Assembly: GCA_033675265.1 (NCBI GenBank)
Contig: JAUJYZ010000182.1
Span: forward strand, 1-64,000
Length of the DNA stretch: 64,000 bases
Direction of reading: 5' to 3'
DNA from: Actinostola sp. cb2023
Taxonomy: Eukaryota; Cnidaria; Anthozoa; Actiniaria; Actinostolidae
The notes under the pieces are model-generated. The model did no database searches, was not told the DNA's origin, and was given only the letters and a program-made list of their open reading frames with translations. The stretch's first letter is position 1. The number at the start of each line of letters is the position of its first letter. The translations under genes and the position numbers were made by a program. Positions 1 to 12,479 of this stretch are shown one piece after another.

Positions 1-1306
1 ACACTGTAATGTAAGGACAGATATAATGTTTATATACCATGGACATTTTATTCACTGTATGTACATGGACAGTATAACAGTTATATAAATGTACACCATG
101 GAATCCCATATACACTGTAGGTACATGGCCAGTATTATACATGGTATATACACCACCATGAAACAGCTTTATACCTGTATGTACATGGACAGTATATACA
201 TGTTTTATACACAATGGGACACTTTATGTACATGGACTATAGTACTATGGACAAGTATTATACATGTTTATATACACCATGGAACATCCATATACCTGTA
301 TGTACATGGATTTACAGTATACATGTTATGTACATGTACACCCCTGGACCTCCATATACACTGTATGTACATGTGACAGTATATACATGTTTATATACAC
401 CATGGACATCCCATATACACTGTATGGTACAATGGACAGTTATATACATGTTTATATACACCATGGACAGCATTCATATACACTGTATGTACAATGGACA
501 GTAATATACAGTTTATATACACCATTGACATCCATATACACTGTATGTACATGGACAGTAGATACATGTTTTATATACACCATGGACAGCCATATACACT
601 GTATGTACATGGACAGTATATACATATGTTTATATACGCCATGAACAGCTTTTATACACTGTATGTACATGGACAGTATATACATGTTTATATACACCAT
701 GGACATCATATTATACACTGTATGTACATGACATGTATATACATGTTTTATATACACCATGGCATCCATATACACTGTATGTAACATGGACAGTATATTA
801 CATGTTTATATACACCATGGACATCCATATACACTGTATGTACATGGACAGTATATACATGTTTATATACACCATGGACAGCATATACACTGTATGTACA
901 TGGACAGTATATACATGTTTATATACACCATGGACATCCATATACATGTATGTACATGGACAGTATATACATGTTTATATATGGACAAGCCAATAACACC
1001 ATGGGATATACTGGTTTATATACACTGTATAATGTACATGGACAGTATATACATGTTTATATACACCATGGACACCTTTATACACTGTATGTACATGGAC
1101 AGTATATACATGTTTATATACACCATGGACAGCCATATACACTGTATGTACATGGACAGTATATACATTTGTTTATATACACCATGGACATCCATATACA
1201 TGTACACTGTATGTACATGCACAGTATATACATGTTTATATACACCATGGACAGCTTTATACACTGTATGTACATCGACAGTATATACATGTTTATATAC
1301 ACCATG

Positions 1307-1526
1307 CGAGCAATGAGTAAAATGTCAGCCCGTAATACCCGAGAATCTCGACATCTAATGAGGGATTTATTATATAAACTGTGACGTAATGTTATCAGGA
1401 TATTGCTTTTTGAGATTTTTGAGTTGTGAACAGGGCATTACGGATTTCTACAGGGCATTAACGCCTCATATCGGCCCTCAAAAATGACCAAATTTGGTAA
1501 AATTACGTCACAGATATATAATAAAT
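1307..1526. repeat. Duplicated spacer inside the minisatellite, copy 1
   Basis: About 215 bp of non-satellite sequence containing GTGACGTAATGTTATCAGG and ending ATTACGTCACAGATATATAA. It recurs nearly unchanged at 2031-2246. Spacer and neighbouring satellite units were therefore probably copied as one block. This copy has only the right arm of the hairpin that precedes copy 2. Confidence 0.85.
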
Positions 1527-1953
1527 GTTTATATACACCATGGACAGCCATATACATGTACACTGTATGTACATGGACAGTATATACATGTTTTAGATAC
1601 ACCATGAACAGCTTATATACACTGTATGTACATGGACAGTATATACATGTACAAATGTTTATATACACCATGGACAGCGTTATACACTGTATGTACATCG
1701 ACAGTATATACATGTTTATATACACCATGGACAGCCATATACACTGTATGAACATGGACAGTATATACATGTTTATATACACCATGGACAGCCATATACA
1801 CTGTATGAAAATGGACAGTGTATACATGTTTATATACCCCATGGACAGCCATATACACTGTATGTACATCGACAGTATATACATGTTTATACACACCATG
1901 GACAGCCATATACACTGTATGTACATCGACAGTATATACATACAGCTTATTAG

Positions 1954-2076
1954 ATGTTTTCTCGGGTATTACGGGCTGATATTTTACGAGTTGCGAATGT
2001 ATTTTTCCGAGCCCGCAGGGCGAGGAAAAATGCGAGCAACGAGTAAAATGTCAGCCCATAATACCCAAGAAAACAT
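1954..2076. repeat. Foldback hairpin (MITE-like)
   Basis: Arms starting ATGTTTTCTCGGGTATTACG and ending in the imperfect complement TAATACCCAAGAAAACAT enclose a GC-rich loop (GAGCCCGCAGGGCGAGG). The stem is roughly 50 bp with few mismatches. It looks like a small non-autonomous foldback repeat; no target duplication was recognised. Confidence 0.75.
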
Positions 2077-2246
2077 GTAATGAGGGATTTATTATATAAC
2101 TGTGACGTAATGTTATCAGGATATTGCTTTTTGAGATTTTGAGTTGTGAACAGGGCATTACGGATTTCTACAGGGCATTAACGCCTCATATCGGCCCTCA
2201 AAAATGACCAAATTTGGTAAAATTACGTCACAGATATATAATAAAT
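2031..2246. repeat. Duplicated spacer inside the minisatellite, copy 2
   Basis: Near-identical to 1307-1526. This copy keeps its upstream inverted arm (from 1954), so the stem-loop is complete here. Confidence 0.85.
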
Positions 2247-2677
2247 GTTTATATACACCATGGACAGCCATATACATGTACACTGTATGTACATGGACAG
2301 TATATACATGTTTATATACACCATGGACAGCTTTATACACTGTATGTACATGGACAGTATATACATGTACATGTTTATATACACCATGGACAGCTTTATA
2401 CACTGTATGTACATGGACAGTATATATGTTTTATATACACCATGGGACAGCTACATGTACATGTATACCGGTATACATGTTTTTATTATGCAACTTGTAA
2501 TCTTACAGTACAAATAGTCAGTACAAATATGACAGCGTATTACACATTTTAGAATTTGGACACATCAATTTTGCGTGCACGCTCATTTTGTTTCTTGTTT
2601 TGTCCGGTCGCAAATAAAAAGAAACAGAAAAAAAGACATTTGTTTTTGTTAATTTTGTTGTCATATAATAAACAATT

Positions 2678-2813
2678 TATTACACGGGTAGTTGTGTAAT
2701 ATGGCTGGACATTTTTACTCGTCTGTTTGTATTTTGACTCACCTACGGCTCGTCAAAATACTGCACGACTCGTCAAAATATCCAGCCGTATTACACAACT
2801 ACCCGTGTAATAA
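2678..2813. repeat. Foldback hairpin (MITE-like)
   Basis: The left arm TATTACACGGGTAGTTGTGT and right arm ACACAACTACCCGTGTAATA are complementary, with a 36-39 bp stem. The loop holds short repeats of CTCGTCAAAATA. No coding potential. Confidence 0.8.
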
Positions 2814-2975
2814 CCTCTATATATACACCATGGACAGCAAAACAATGTAGGTCTCTGAACTCTGGATCCCGAACACCATATACACAACGAACACTTTGTA
2901 CATGGACAAGTATATCCGGGAGTATATACAGACATATTGAGGACAGGGATACATGTATATCCTTCTCGAGCAGAC

Positions 2976-3674
2976 CCGGCGTAGTCAATCGAACGTTCGG
3001 TAATCGCATCCAATCGAACCCAATCGTTCGATTGTTTTTGATTGGGTTCGGCAATCAAACATAATCAAATTCTCCTAAAAATTTTGCCAATTGAACACCA
3101 TCGAATGTTCGATAATCGACTGTTTCTTTAATCGAACATAATCGAACTGATTGAACATCTTTCATCGCGTCAAACTACTGTGGTCATTTTTTTCATCTCA
3201 AAGTCCCCGAAGTGTAGTTTCAAGTGCGATAACTTTAATAATAAAGGTAGTATAGACCCAGTATAAGAATATCCCAACTCTCTGTTGTACTAGTATTAAA
3301 AAGGCACTGGTTGATTTGCTGTTGTTGATGGTTTTCTTGGTGTTTCTGTTTACTTTTTTTCCTTGAAATGTGTTTGAATTAAATTTATTGCGTTCTTTAG
3401 CCTTGGATTACATGGTTATTAGATGGCAGAAATCTTCCGATTTTAGACTGCAGTGCTTTTTATGGCATTTTTATTTTCACCAAGCAAAATCGAACTAATC
3501 CGATTGATTGTGAGTTCGATTGGTTCGATTGTGTTCGGTAATCGAATTCTCCCAAAAGTTCTGGTTCGATTTTGTTCGATGGCCGAACCAATCCTAAAAC
3601 AATCGAACGATTGGGTTCGATTGGATTCGATTGATTTTTTGTTAAGTTCGGTTTTGTTCGATTGACTTCGCCGG
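2976..3674. mobile_element. Foldback MITE with CAATCGAAC-rich arms
   Basis: The 5' segment CCGGCGTAGTCAATCGAACG and the 3' segment TTCGATTGACTTCGCCGG are inverted. Both arms, about 170-190 bp, are full of ATCGAAC/GTTCGAT repeats. The central 300 bp is unremarkable AT-rich DNA without an ORF. A non-autonomous DNA transposon is the simplest reading; target duplication not resolved. Confidence 0.7.
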
Positions 3675-3940
3675 AATCAGACAGACGTACAACAATCATC
3701 CACCAAACCTACCTTGACTACTTCTTCAGTATTGAAAACAAAGCCTGAGAAACGTTAAACTATACACGTAAGATCGTAGCAACTATGAATGATGTCAAAG
3801 GTGGAATAACAAGATATTTAGAGTGAGTAATCACTGACGCTCGAACTTCAAACTTCGTTCGACTCACAGAAAACAGCAGGCGTCACTGGACAGTGGACTG
3901 GAACGAGCCTCGTTTGGATGATACGAAAATATGAAAAATA

Positions 3941-5372
3941 CATTCTCGTACCCAGAGCCCGCTCGTCATTTGGTTTGTCGCTGGCTCTGGGAATCCCTGA
4001 AATTTTAGCGAATTTCATTGGCTGATGAAATCAACAATGACTGATCGTATTTGATTGGTTCATGAGATCAACAAAGATTCAAACTTGCAAGGCGAACGAA
4101 AGGAATGACAGCGACGGTTGTATTTTCATACAATGGTATTCCGTTATTGAATTATAAAGCTATGGAAATGAGAGTGACTGTGTAGACATACTATTCTTCC
4201 CAGTAAACTGCGACACTATCGATTTTGAAACGCCGCTCGTGCCAATTGGAATGTAGTCACGTGATGCACTTTTTTGTACCTCGTGATCACTTGTGGACGT
4301 ACTTCGATCCGTCATATCTCTCCTCCCGCCCTGGTCATGATTGTATCTAGAAAAGGACGAAGTTGAAAACAAGAAAAGCTAAATTCCCCACATATATCAA
4401 GCAAGCTCTTTAGCCTTAGAAAAAACATCTACGGCGACATGCAAGGCACACTGAAAATTGCTTTCTCCCGGGCCCTGGTCCTCATCAAAGATCAAATGAT
4501 CAGTCATCGTGCCAATATTAAGATCGCAAAATATCTTGTCAATTTCAGGCGTGGGAGCCATCCGTTTTGATTGGTTGATGAAGAAAGCAAGCCTAATTAA
4601 TTAGTAGTGTTACTAACGCGACCTTTCTATAAACTTGAGCTTTTCCCGTATAGAAAATACACGTGCAACAAACTGGTGTAGTAATTTTACTGTGGTTATT
4701 TAATGAATTCTTGCCCAACGTTTCCGACCAAATCAAACTCTAGCTTGCTTATAAACCTCGTTGCAAACGCATCACGTGGTGCCAAAAATTTGTTCACGTG
4801 GTACAAAATTCACATCACGTGGTTACAAACACAGACGCTACGAACGCGGTAAAAAAATCGACTGTGTCGCAGTTTACTGGGAAGAATAGTAAATTGATCT
4901 GAATTCGTAAAGGGAGATCTAACAATACATAAATTATAAAAGTAAAGTAACGGCTATAGACACAATCGATCGTACTCGCTTTGAGTATTCAAAGGAATAT
5001 TTTTATAATTCAAGAGAAACAATAACAAAGCGGAAGACAGGAAGGTTCACATGCAAGATTATATTAGAACATGTATTTATCGTCCAGCCTTTACCGCAAC
5101 AGAGCCAGAGAAGAACCGGTGATGAACGTCGGGGGGATTTTAAACGGCTACACGAAGATAAATGTACAAACTTGTGTACTTGTTAGTTTGAATATTCAAA
5201 CCAACGTAAATACTACGTAGCCAGTAGACTCTTCCACAGTACCCGCTCTCAGCGGTCTTTAGTATGAGCATGCGCTCTGACGACTTGGTCGTCAAAATTT
5301 GACGACCGAGCAACAGGGTTTCCCAGAGCCAGCGACAAACCAAATGACGAGCGGGCTCTGGGTACGAGAATG
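3941..5372. mobile_element. TIR transposon, perfect 10-bp target duplication
   Basis: Ends are CATTCTCGTACCCAGAGCC and its exact complement. Each end contains an inner mini-palindrome (CCAGAGCC...GGCTCTGG). ATGAAAAATA stands directly on both sides (3931-3940 and 5373-5382). Long TIRs with a 10-bp duplication fit Mutator-like elements (family range 8-11 bp). No transposase is present. Its ends resemble those of the element at 41461-42320, so both belong to one group. A second transposon (4191-4889) lies inside. Confidence 0.85.
4191..4889. mobile_element. Nested TA-flanked MITE
   Basis: Left end CTATTCTTCCCAGTAAACTG, continued by CGACAC, and right end GTGTCGCAG through GGGAAGAATAG are perfect complements over about 26 bp and are flanked by TA on both sides. 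This matches a Tc1/mariner-type non-autonomous element. It sits inside the 3941-5372 transposon and is therefore the younger insertion. A 70-codon minus-strand ORF inside is probably chance. Confidence 0.75.
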
Positions 5373-5382
5373 ATGAAAAATA

Positions 5383-6970
5383 CTCATACATTTTATATAA
5401 AACAACATCATTTGTGTTGATAATAAAGTTTTACATGAAACGAAAATGTAGGTTTTTCTTTACAACGAAAGAAACTGATTGAAAACGGAGTCCGTCGAGT
5501 TTGTATCGTGAGTGAATAGCTTGGGCTTCCTGTGGATTATGGCCCGCGATACAATAGGTCAGTGTTGTCTTCGACAAGATTTGTTGATATGAAAACCCTT
5601 TGAATGCTTTTTGTTGGTGTCTACATAATACAGGTAATGTGTAGTAATGTGGTTGTGATTGATGTTGGAATCGATTCTTTGATTCAAACACTAAAACTAA
5701 AATCTGCTCGTGTCTCTGATTCATCGATCTGAGGGCTGTGTTTAATACCGGATGTGCATGTTAGGTTTAGGGTTTCTGCATGTACTTGACATTCATATGA
5801 ATTATGTTTCAGATTGCGAGGAAACTATGGACTCTATAAACATCAAGAGTAGTGATTATAACAGAGAGTTAATCAACACAGAAAGTCATCCTCAGAATGA
5901 TGAGATCAATGTGAATGACGACTCTGTAGATAACAACATCAACTGTGTTGGAGGGAATCCTCTTCCCGTGAGGAATTGCAGTGTGATGGCCTCGATTGCT
6001 GTGGAAATGTGGTGTCCATAAAACATCGGAAAAGATTTGCCTACAAATTGGAACATTTGGTCTTTTCGGTCCTAGCCCCTGCGAATCCCTTCGAATTCTT
6101 ATTCTTCTTTTTTTCCTGTCAGTTTCTGATTGTTTTTCACTTCGGTATATATTAATATTATATATATAATATGCAATATGTACTTCAGTTTAATTTATAT
6201 TTTCGCTTGACCCCCTCCCCCTCCCCCTCCACGAAATCCCCAAATCAGTCATAGATTATTGCTTTTATAATTTCATGCCGTGATTAGATCTGATTAATAC
6301 ATCGACATATATAACACTTACTTGTTACATAATTGTGCATGGAAAAAGGGTTCACCACTGCTTTGCATTGAGTATTTTAACCGCTATCAGTTCCCTCAGA
6401 TTCATCAGTTTTGTTTATATTTGTGCAACGGCGAAGGCACAAGCTGTTATCAATAGTCATACCGAACAACACCAGAGAAGCCTGACACATCATATTTTTG
6501 AATGCCCAGGAGTTTACATCGAGTCAAAATAATACAATGATCAATAGATATAAATACTAGGAAGAGCTTCGAGGCTGTTGTGTATATACTCTGTATGGGA
6601 CTCTATAAAAACTGGCCGAAATACGGTGCGAAAATTTAACGAACTAACATGTATTTGGTATCAAAATGTCCATAAAAGCGCGGGCTATGCTAATCCGTAG
6701 TTAATTTCGTGACTAGGCCCGTGTAGTTTCAATAAAAGCTATTTATGTGGGCTGACAGGCCAGTTTGAGGTCATGTCACGCCAATTCTCTTGTAAGGTAG
6801 ACCCATTCAACTAAATAAATACGGTACTTTTTTGCATCGAATTTCAATTATAACCAAATAATATGGTCCACGAAAGATCAAACAAACTAAATCCGTCGTT
6901 AACTTTTTAGTTATATGCATTTATACGAGGAAAATTGCAAAAAACCTTGAATTTGAGCCCATGTTTGTAT
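5383..6970. other. Intergenic stretch, no convincing gene
   Basis: AT-rich sequence with short ORFs only. It holds a C-rich run near 6211-6230 (CCCCCTCCCCCTCCCCCTCC) and one weak exon candidate (5814-6021). A 65-codon plus-strand ORF at 6335-6532 has no family signature I recognise. Confidence 0.6.
5814..6021 (+). CDS. Possible terminal exon, acidic peptide
   Basis: A pyrimidine-poor but plausible acceptor (ATGTTTCAG) precedes an open frame of about 68 codons ending in TAA at 6019-6021. The peptide is rich in Asp, Asn and Glu. Its segment with DDSVDNNINCVGGN loosely resembles the acidic exon (HNSVNAVDGN) of the zinc-finger gene at 60 kb, so it could be a relic of a related gene. No domain is recognisable, and no partner exon was identified. 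An isolated open frame by chance is equally possible. Confidence 0.2.
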
Positions 6971-7072
6971 GTACTAGAATGTGGGGGCGTGCCAGAGAAA
7001 TTCTAGCTGACTACTTGTGACAAATCTTTCCCGATGCAGAAACTGAATCTGACTGGGTTGAGAAACATTGTA

Positions 7073-7792
7073 AACAAGACGCTCAATGAGCGTACACTCG
7101 GGCATTATGACAAGGACAATGTCAGTTGCGTGAGGAGGGACCTGACAATGACTGACAGTTGCGTGACGAGGGAGACTATGTATATATGTGTCGGTGAGCA
7201 TAGATAAAAATCTCCGAATCGTACTTCCGTAGCACGTACTTGGAACGTCCAGTTGAGGTTCATATTCATGGTCAGACGGTTCTGATAACGTCTTTGGTTT
7301 CTTCGTTATCGCAGAGGAAAGTCGGTCAAATGAAAGGACTTAAGAATTCTTCCCGAACTTCGTATTTTTTAAACATCCAGTTGATTCAGACTACGGTATG
7401 ATGTGACAAAGCTCGACCAATCTGCTCTCTCTGCCTATACATTTAAAAGATCTTGTTCGATTTATCTCGAAATCAGAAAGGAATTATCGATTATAAATCA
7501 AAAGCTGCTTCTGTTAGATTTAAGATGTGAAAAAGCGGATACCCGGTCACTCACTGCAAGACTGGACGTTCCCCGAGGGTGCCCGAGTAAGATGTGAAAA
7601 GCGGATACCCGGTCACTTACTATAAGACTGGACGTTCCCTGTGAGTGCCCGAGTAAGATGTGAAAAGCGGATACCCGGTCACTTACTATAAGACTGGATG
7701 TTCCCCGAGGGTACCCGAGTGAGATATGAAAAGCGGATAGCCGGTCACTCACTATAAGACTGGACGTTCCCCGAGGGTGCCCGAGTAATAAT
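7073..7792 (-). mobile_element. Helentron-like element, family 2 (reverse)
   Basis: Read on the minus strand, it ends in GCCCGAGTGTACGCTCATTG, whose hairpin (ACGCTCA/TGAGCGT) is followed by CTTGTT, as in the family-2 copies at 30.8, 34.3, 36.3 and 38.0 kb. The stretch 7073-7530 is the reverse complement of about 30385-30800. A 5' end motif (ACTCGGGC) occurs at the opposite border but is tandemly repeated. The 5' terminal ACTCGGGC pairs with the subterminal GCCCGAGT before the 3' hairpin, the architecture known for Helitron2/Helentrons. No Rep/helicase is encoded. Confidence 0.55.
7526..7792. repeat. 66-67-bp minisatellite, four units
   Basis: Four tandem copies of a unit with GCGGATACCCGGTCACT, AAGACTGGACGTTCCCC and GGGTGCCCGAGTAA. 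Each unit carries the ACTCGGGC (complement GCCCGAGT) motif of the Helentron-like 5' end, so it may be a tandemised element terminus. The minus-strand 106-codon ORF across it only reflects the 22-codon period. Confidence 0.9.
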
Positions 7793-8149
7793 TGTCTTAC
7801 TGACAAAAACAAGACCAAACTCTGTATTTCTTAACGAACTGGACATAGCACAATCTAAAAATGACGGCCTTTGCTTTCCTTCTCCAACGCTATTTGCCTT
7901 CCTCTGCTTGCCTGGATAACAAACAAGGGAACTCCTTGCTTTTGATAAGTTCGTGTACCAGCCCTTTCGAAAACGCTGAACAAATAATTTTTACCGGCCC
8001 CCCAACTTTTCAATACCCTAGTAGCATCGCCTAAATGGGTAGAGCAATCATTAATTCAGTGAATCGTCGAATCAAGAAAACATATTTGCAATACTCTTTC
8101 ATAGTTACATGAGCTCTCTCGGTATGCAGGATCTATTTAATGTAAGCTT

Positions 8150-8265
8150 TAGTGCAATTCTAAATTTAAATAAATGAATGATCGAAATGACTATAAATAA
8201 ATGGATGGATGAATGAATAAATATAAATGAATGAGTAAATTTCTTAGTGTAATTTTAGACTTGAA
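8150..8265. repeat. ATGA/AAAT simple-repeat stretch
   Basis: Degenerate runs of AAATGAATGA and GGATGGATGAATGAATAAAT. Similar ATGAATGA runs continue after the MITE at 8686-8760. Confidence 0.8.
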
Positions 8266-8402
8266 TATAGAGTTTCGCGCGCTGTGATTGGTCGAACTGT
8301 TCAAGAGCGGAAGTGAAATCACCAACGCCATTATGGTGAATATTCACTCAGCGATTATGGTGAATATTCACCGTGATTGACTTCGCATTTTGCAAATAGT
8401 TG

Positions 8403-8685
8403 TTACAGTGTGACTACACCAACCAAGGCCACCCAAACAAATTTTCATGCAAATTATCCAATCACAATTGAGTATTTAAACAATAGAATCTGCACAAATT
8501 TTCAAATTTTCGCTTTAAAAGCATATATTTTACTTTATTTGTGTATGTATATGATCAAGAGTGAACAGGAAACAGTTTAAATTGTAGAATTCAACATCAT
8601 TCTGTTATTCAGCGTCACAAATGTGATTAGAAAATTTGATTCAAAATTTGTTTGGATGGCCTTGGTTGGTGTAGTCGCACTGTAA
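8403..8685. mobile_element. MITE with ~42-bp terminal inverted repeats
   Basis: Left end TTACAGTGTGACTACACCAA and right end TTGGTGTAGTCGCACTGTAA are complementary with one mismatch, extending through the inner CCAAGGCCACCCAAACAAAT arm. The internal AT-rich part has no gene; the 67-codon ORF overlapping it is a by-product. No clear target duplication. Confidence 0.8.
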
Positions 8686-9219
8686 ATAAATGAATGAATT
8701 ATGGATGACTGAATGAATGAATAAATATATTGAAATGAATAGATGAATGGATGACTTAATTTATGTGTTATTTAATATGTTGTTGGGGAGTCCAGTTGAG
8801 TTTGCATATTCATTAGCCATTCCGAGGTTGCGAAAGGGCCTGGGACCGAGAGTAGAACTATGACTTTGATTGAGAAATGAACCCCATCACAAGAAAGATC
8901 ACACCAAGTTTAGTAAGTTTCCCAAGTTTGCGTTTGTATATGAGAGCGTATTTAAAAGGAACTGATGGATGGCTTGCCTTGGATACAACATAATTTCTCT
9001 TCTGCATGCACAGGTCAACTGCTTCTTTCACTTCTAGTCGTCGAAGACGATGACTTAGCACTATCTCAGTATCTGCCCTGAGCCTCCCTGAGCCAACAAT
9101 ACTTCGGATTAAGTTCGATATACGCTCGGAAACTATTTGACACGTTTGAGCGAATCATTCTTTCGGATTTAGTTCGATAGGCGTTCGGAAACTATTCGAC
9201 CCGTTTGTGGCGAAAATAT

Positions 9220-10057
9220 GCAACCTCAAGTGACCTCAAGTACGTTTAAAGACGTACTACAGACGTACCTCGAAGAGTCGGAGATCTTTATCGATGCTGA
9301 CCGACACAAATAGTCTCCCTCGTCACGCAACTGTCATTGTCATAATGCCCGACTACTACGCTCATTGAGCGTCTCCTTCTGTAATAGATCCCTAAAAATC
9401 TAAGGACGTTTTGATTTCGATTGCATTTTTGCCGTTCACTGACCTGTTTTGAGCGTCGAAATTCTGTTTTTTTAAATAGCGCTACGCGGCGGTTCTAAAA
9501 TTAGGTCGCGTAATAGATGTATGACTCACACAAGGATCATACAACTGTAATCGTACTGAAAAGAACACGGAGAAACCTACATTTTATCATGCAAACACTG
9601 TTTATTTTCAAAACAATTGTCAGTAAAAAATAAATAAAAATAAATCGGACTGAAGGAATTGAAAAATTTGGTTTGTTTGTCTGAGTTGTGACGTCACTAA
9701 TTAAAGCGCTTCGCTATTGTGCAAGTATAGTAAATAGCCTAAAACTACTTTTGTACGATCCCGATTTTCGTACATTGACCTTGCTCGCCTTTGCTTTGAT
9801 GTAGTTTTGAAGTACGATTTTTACGATTCCTTTTCCTTCTGAATTTTTCAAACGTGGAATAAAATAAACATCCATCATGAGTAGAAAATAACTCGACTGG
9901 CTCGATTGTTTGCATGACCGTCTGTACATATAGCTTTCTGTCAATAGATGTACATGAGGAGCCGCAGCGTTAGGTTTTTTGACCCAGCGTGAATCCAACG
10001 TTACTACAACGCGCTACTTAATCCGATTTGCTGTTACACCTTTATGCTAGTCAGCCC
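9220..10057 (+). mobile_element. Helentron family-2 fragments
   Basis: Contains the TAGTCTCCCTCGTCACGCAA motif and a diverged 3' hairpin (ACGCTCATTGAGCGT at about 9360-9375). Internal segments follow that recur at 29.9-30.3 and 33.6-34.2 kb, such as ACCTGTTTTGAGCGTCGAAA and the complement of GATGGATGTTTATTTTATTC. It is a mosaic of older copies without an intact reading frame. Confidence 0.5.
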
Positions 10058-10066
10058 AGCAGCAGT

Positions 10067-11924
10067 GAGTTTGACTTTTGGTCGCGGGTCGCGGGTCGCG
10101 GGTAGATGGTGCGGGTGCGGGTAGATGGTGCGGGTGCGGGTAGATGGTGCGGGTGCTGGTAAAAAGGTGCGGGTAGAAATATACAAAAAAAAATTTTAAA
10201 TTTAAAAATATCGATTTTGTCATAAAGTCGATATTTTTTTTTCAAAGCATGATTCATGATTCATGCTCAAGGTAATCGTTAATTAAAAAAACCTAACCCT
10301 TCTTGTCTTTATACTTTGGCATGGTCGTTCTATTTCTGGCATCTTAAATATGGTTCATGTTCAGTTGGTAGGTTATCACTGCTTCACTTCGACGGGTAAA
10401 AGAATACAAATAAAAATTAGATAAACATAATAAATAACTTCACTCTACTGCATTTTCGTGTTTTCTTAGTACGCCAAGTTGGGCAACAGTGACGGGTCTC
10501 GTCGTTCGCACCCCTAAAATCGATATCACAAACTCAACTGCGATAAAATCAACAATATAAACTTACGAGTTCCTTTAAATATATGTGTTATTTTGATAAT
10601 TTAAATATCTACTGGCGGTCGTTTCCTTGTTGCTATAAAAAAGAAAATTAATTCGATAACTTGATTTTTGTAACAAATTTCACAGAATCGACGAGGAAAG
10701 AGTGCAAGGACCTGCGAGATTTCCCTCGAAAAATTACGCATGAAGCGCCTTGGAAATCTCAAGCCTCATGGTCTCGTTCCCAGTCCCACTCAATTGCACG
10801 ATACGCGGACACATGTTGAACATTTAAAAAAACTCCCGTCGTACTGGTTGAGCTGAAGATAGTGGAACACATCGTCTTTTACTGACTCCCAAGGTAGTCC
10901 AAGCTGGGAAAGCTGCGGCACGGTAGAAACAGTTCCCGTCCGAACCGGGGTCATGGCTGAGTATAATTATGCTGGTTTCTAAAATACCAAATTATTGTGT
11001 CAGAATTATAAATGCTGACTTCGCTATGTGCTGGAGTTTCTGAAGCCAAATCATATATGAATTGCACAATTGCTTTATTCCAAATAAGCACAAGTCCGAA
11101 AAGTGTTATATATTATAATTAAAACGGCGTTTGTATTTTTCACATAGCATCAAGGACTGAATCATTCACTTCACATACTTCCAGCGAAATTGTTAGCCGA
11201 TCCCGGTAAATTGTGATTCACAATTGCTAGAGTACTAGTAGTCATTAAATGGAAGCAGTGTGTAACACTTACCTGCACAATTACTAGAAGTCTTCTATAA
11301 CCACTTTAAATACAATACTCGAATGAATGAATCGCACATGCAGTCCCTGTGTCCAGGTAATGAAGAAGATGACCTTTGGCCGGGCTTACTAATTTGTTAA
11401 CCATGCATATGATTGACAAGACGTCACATCCCTTTTTGTTGTCTGATCTGACAGTTTTTACAAAATGCTAGAAATTATCCAGCTGATTACTAACCAGTAA
11501 TTAAACGAGGGGAGTCCTAGTGGTAAAGCTGATGGCGATACCCACAAACTTTTAGTAAAACATACATTTTTATTTTTATTCATGTCAGAAGAACTAGAAA
11601 ATATTCCAATTTTAACGATTCTTTCTTCTGACAAGGTGTGAACATGAACCATATTTAAGATGCCAGAAATAGAACCACCATGCCAAAGTATAAAGAAGAA
11701 GGGTTAGGTTTTTTTAATTAACGATTACCTTAATTATCGACTTTATGACAAAATCGATATTTTTAAATTTAAAAAAAAAAATGTATATTTCTACCCGCAC
11801 TTTTTACCCGACCCGCACCTTTTTACCCGCAACCGCACCATCTACCCGCAACCGCACCATCTACCCGCAACCGCACCCGCACCATCTACCCGCGACCCGC
11901 GACCCGCGACCAAAAGTCAAACTC
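10067..11924 (-). mobile_element. Foldback transposon A, 9-bp target duplication, OTU relic
   Basis: The element starts GAGTTTGACTTTTGGTCGCG and ends with the exact complement. AGCAGCAGT flanks both sides (10058-10066 and 11925-11933). The termini hold short tandem repeats (CGCGGGT, then GGTGCGGGTAGAT) followed by an AT-rich stem. The interior is the reverse complement of element B (19881-22274). Long repetitive TIRs plus a 9-bp duplication suggest a Mutator-like foldback element. The only recognisable coding trace is an OTU-like protease segment on the minus strand. Confidence 0.85.
10815..10960 (-). pseudogene. OTU-like cysteine protease relic, copy A
   Basis: The minus strand encodes the same SDGNCFYRAA segment as copy B; DGNC is the catalytic-Cys motif of OTU deubiquitinases. 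Compared with B, this copy has one extra base in CTTTCCCAGC that shifts the frame just after the motif, and it lacks the upstream start region. It does read through the point where B has a stop, so the two copies are broken at different places. The ancestral transposon probably encoded a longer OTU protein. Confidence 0.6.
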
Positions 11925-11933
11925 AGCAGCAGT

Positions 11934-12479
11934 TCCCAATAATCAAAATATCAGTTTCATGTTACTTCGTTTTAATGACCAGCGGTGTTCACTAAATATG
12001 ATTACAATCGCGCCAAATCTCGATGAAACGATGAGATCAAGTTCTGTAGTCTCCAGTAGTTCAAACAAGTATTTTCTTTGAAGCTATGCCACTACACAAA
12101 GACGTGGTATGCGGTCAATTCATCACGATGCTATTCCAAACCAGAAACGTTTTGTTCTACGACTTCAGCGAGGTATTCCGGTATTTTGAAGACGAATAGA
12201 TCTAGCTGAGATCTTAGCTGATCTTGTCGAGTGACATGTTGCCCCGGGGTTATTCAAGTAGTGGTTTTCTAATTTCCACAAGTCTGGAAAAGTATATGTG
12301 ACCACTCCGTTCGGGCTGCTTCTTGTTATCTTCTTGGTATATTCCTGCGACTAAAATCCTTTGACCAATGTGAATTTCACCGTACGGTTGCATTTACTTC
12401 GCCCTGGTGGCGGAGATATAAACTCGAGGTGTTTTGGCGCGATAGACAACGAGGTAGCTCGATCGCTTGTGTAATGTTT
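11934..12479. other. Unassigned intergenic sequence
   Basis: I see no ORF above 60 codons, repeat or RNA gene here that I can support. Confidence 0.5.

Larger units (their letters stand above)
1..2480. repeat. 57-bp minisatellite array
   Basis: Dozens of tandem copies of a unit beginning ACACTGTATGTACATGGACA and ending in a CACCATGG-containing segment, period close to 57 bp with small indels. Because 57 is divisible by 3, every frame stays open over long stretches, giving meaningless repetitive peptides rich in Tyr, Met, His and Ile. The array starts before the window and is broken twice by a duplicated non-satellite spacer. No coding function is inferred. Confidence 0.95.

Noticed and set aside
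89..2552. Many ORFs of 60-198 codons over the first minisatellite
   Set aside because: The unit length is a multiple of three, so all frames remain open; the peptides only repeat the satellite.
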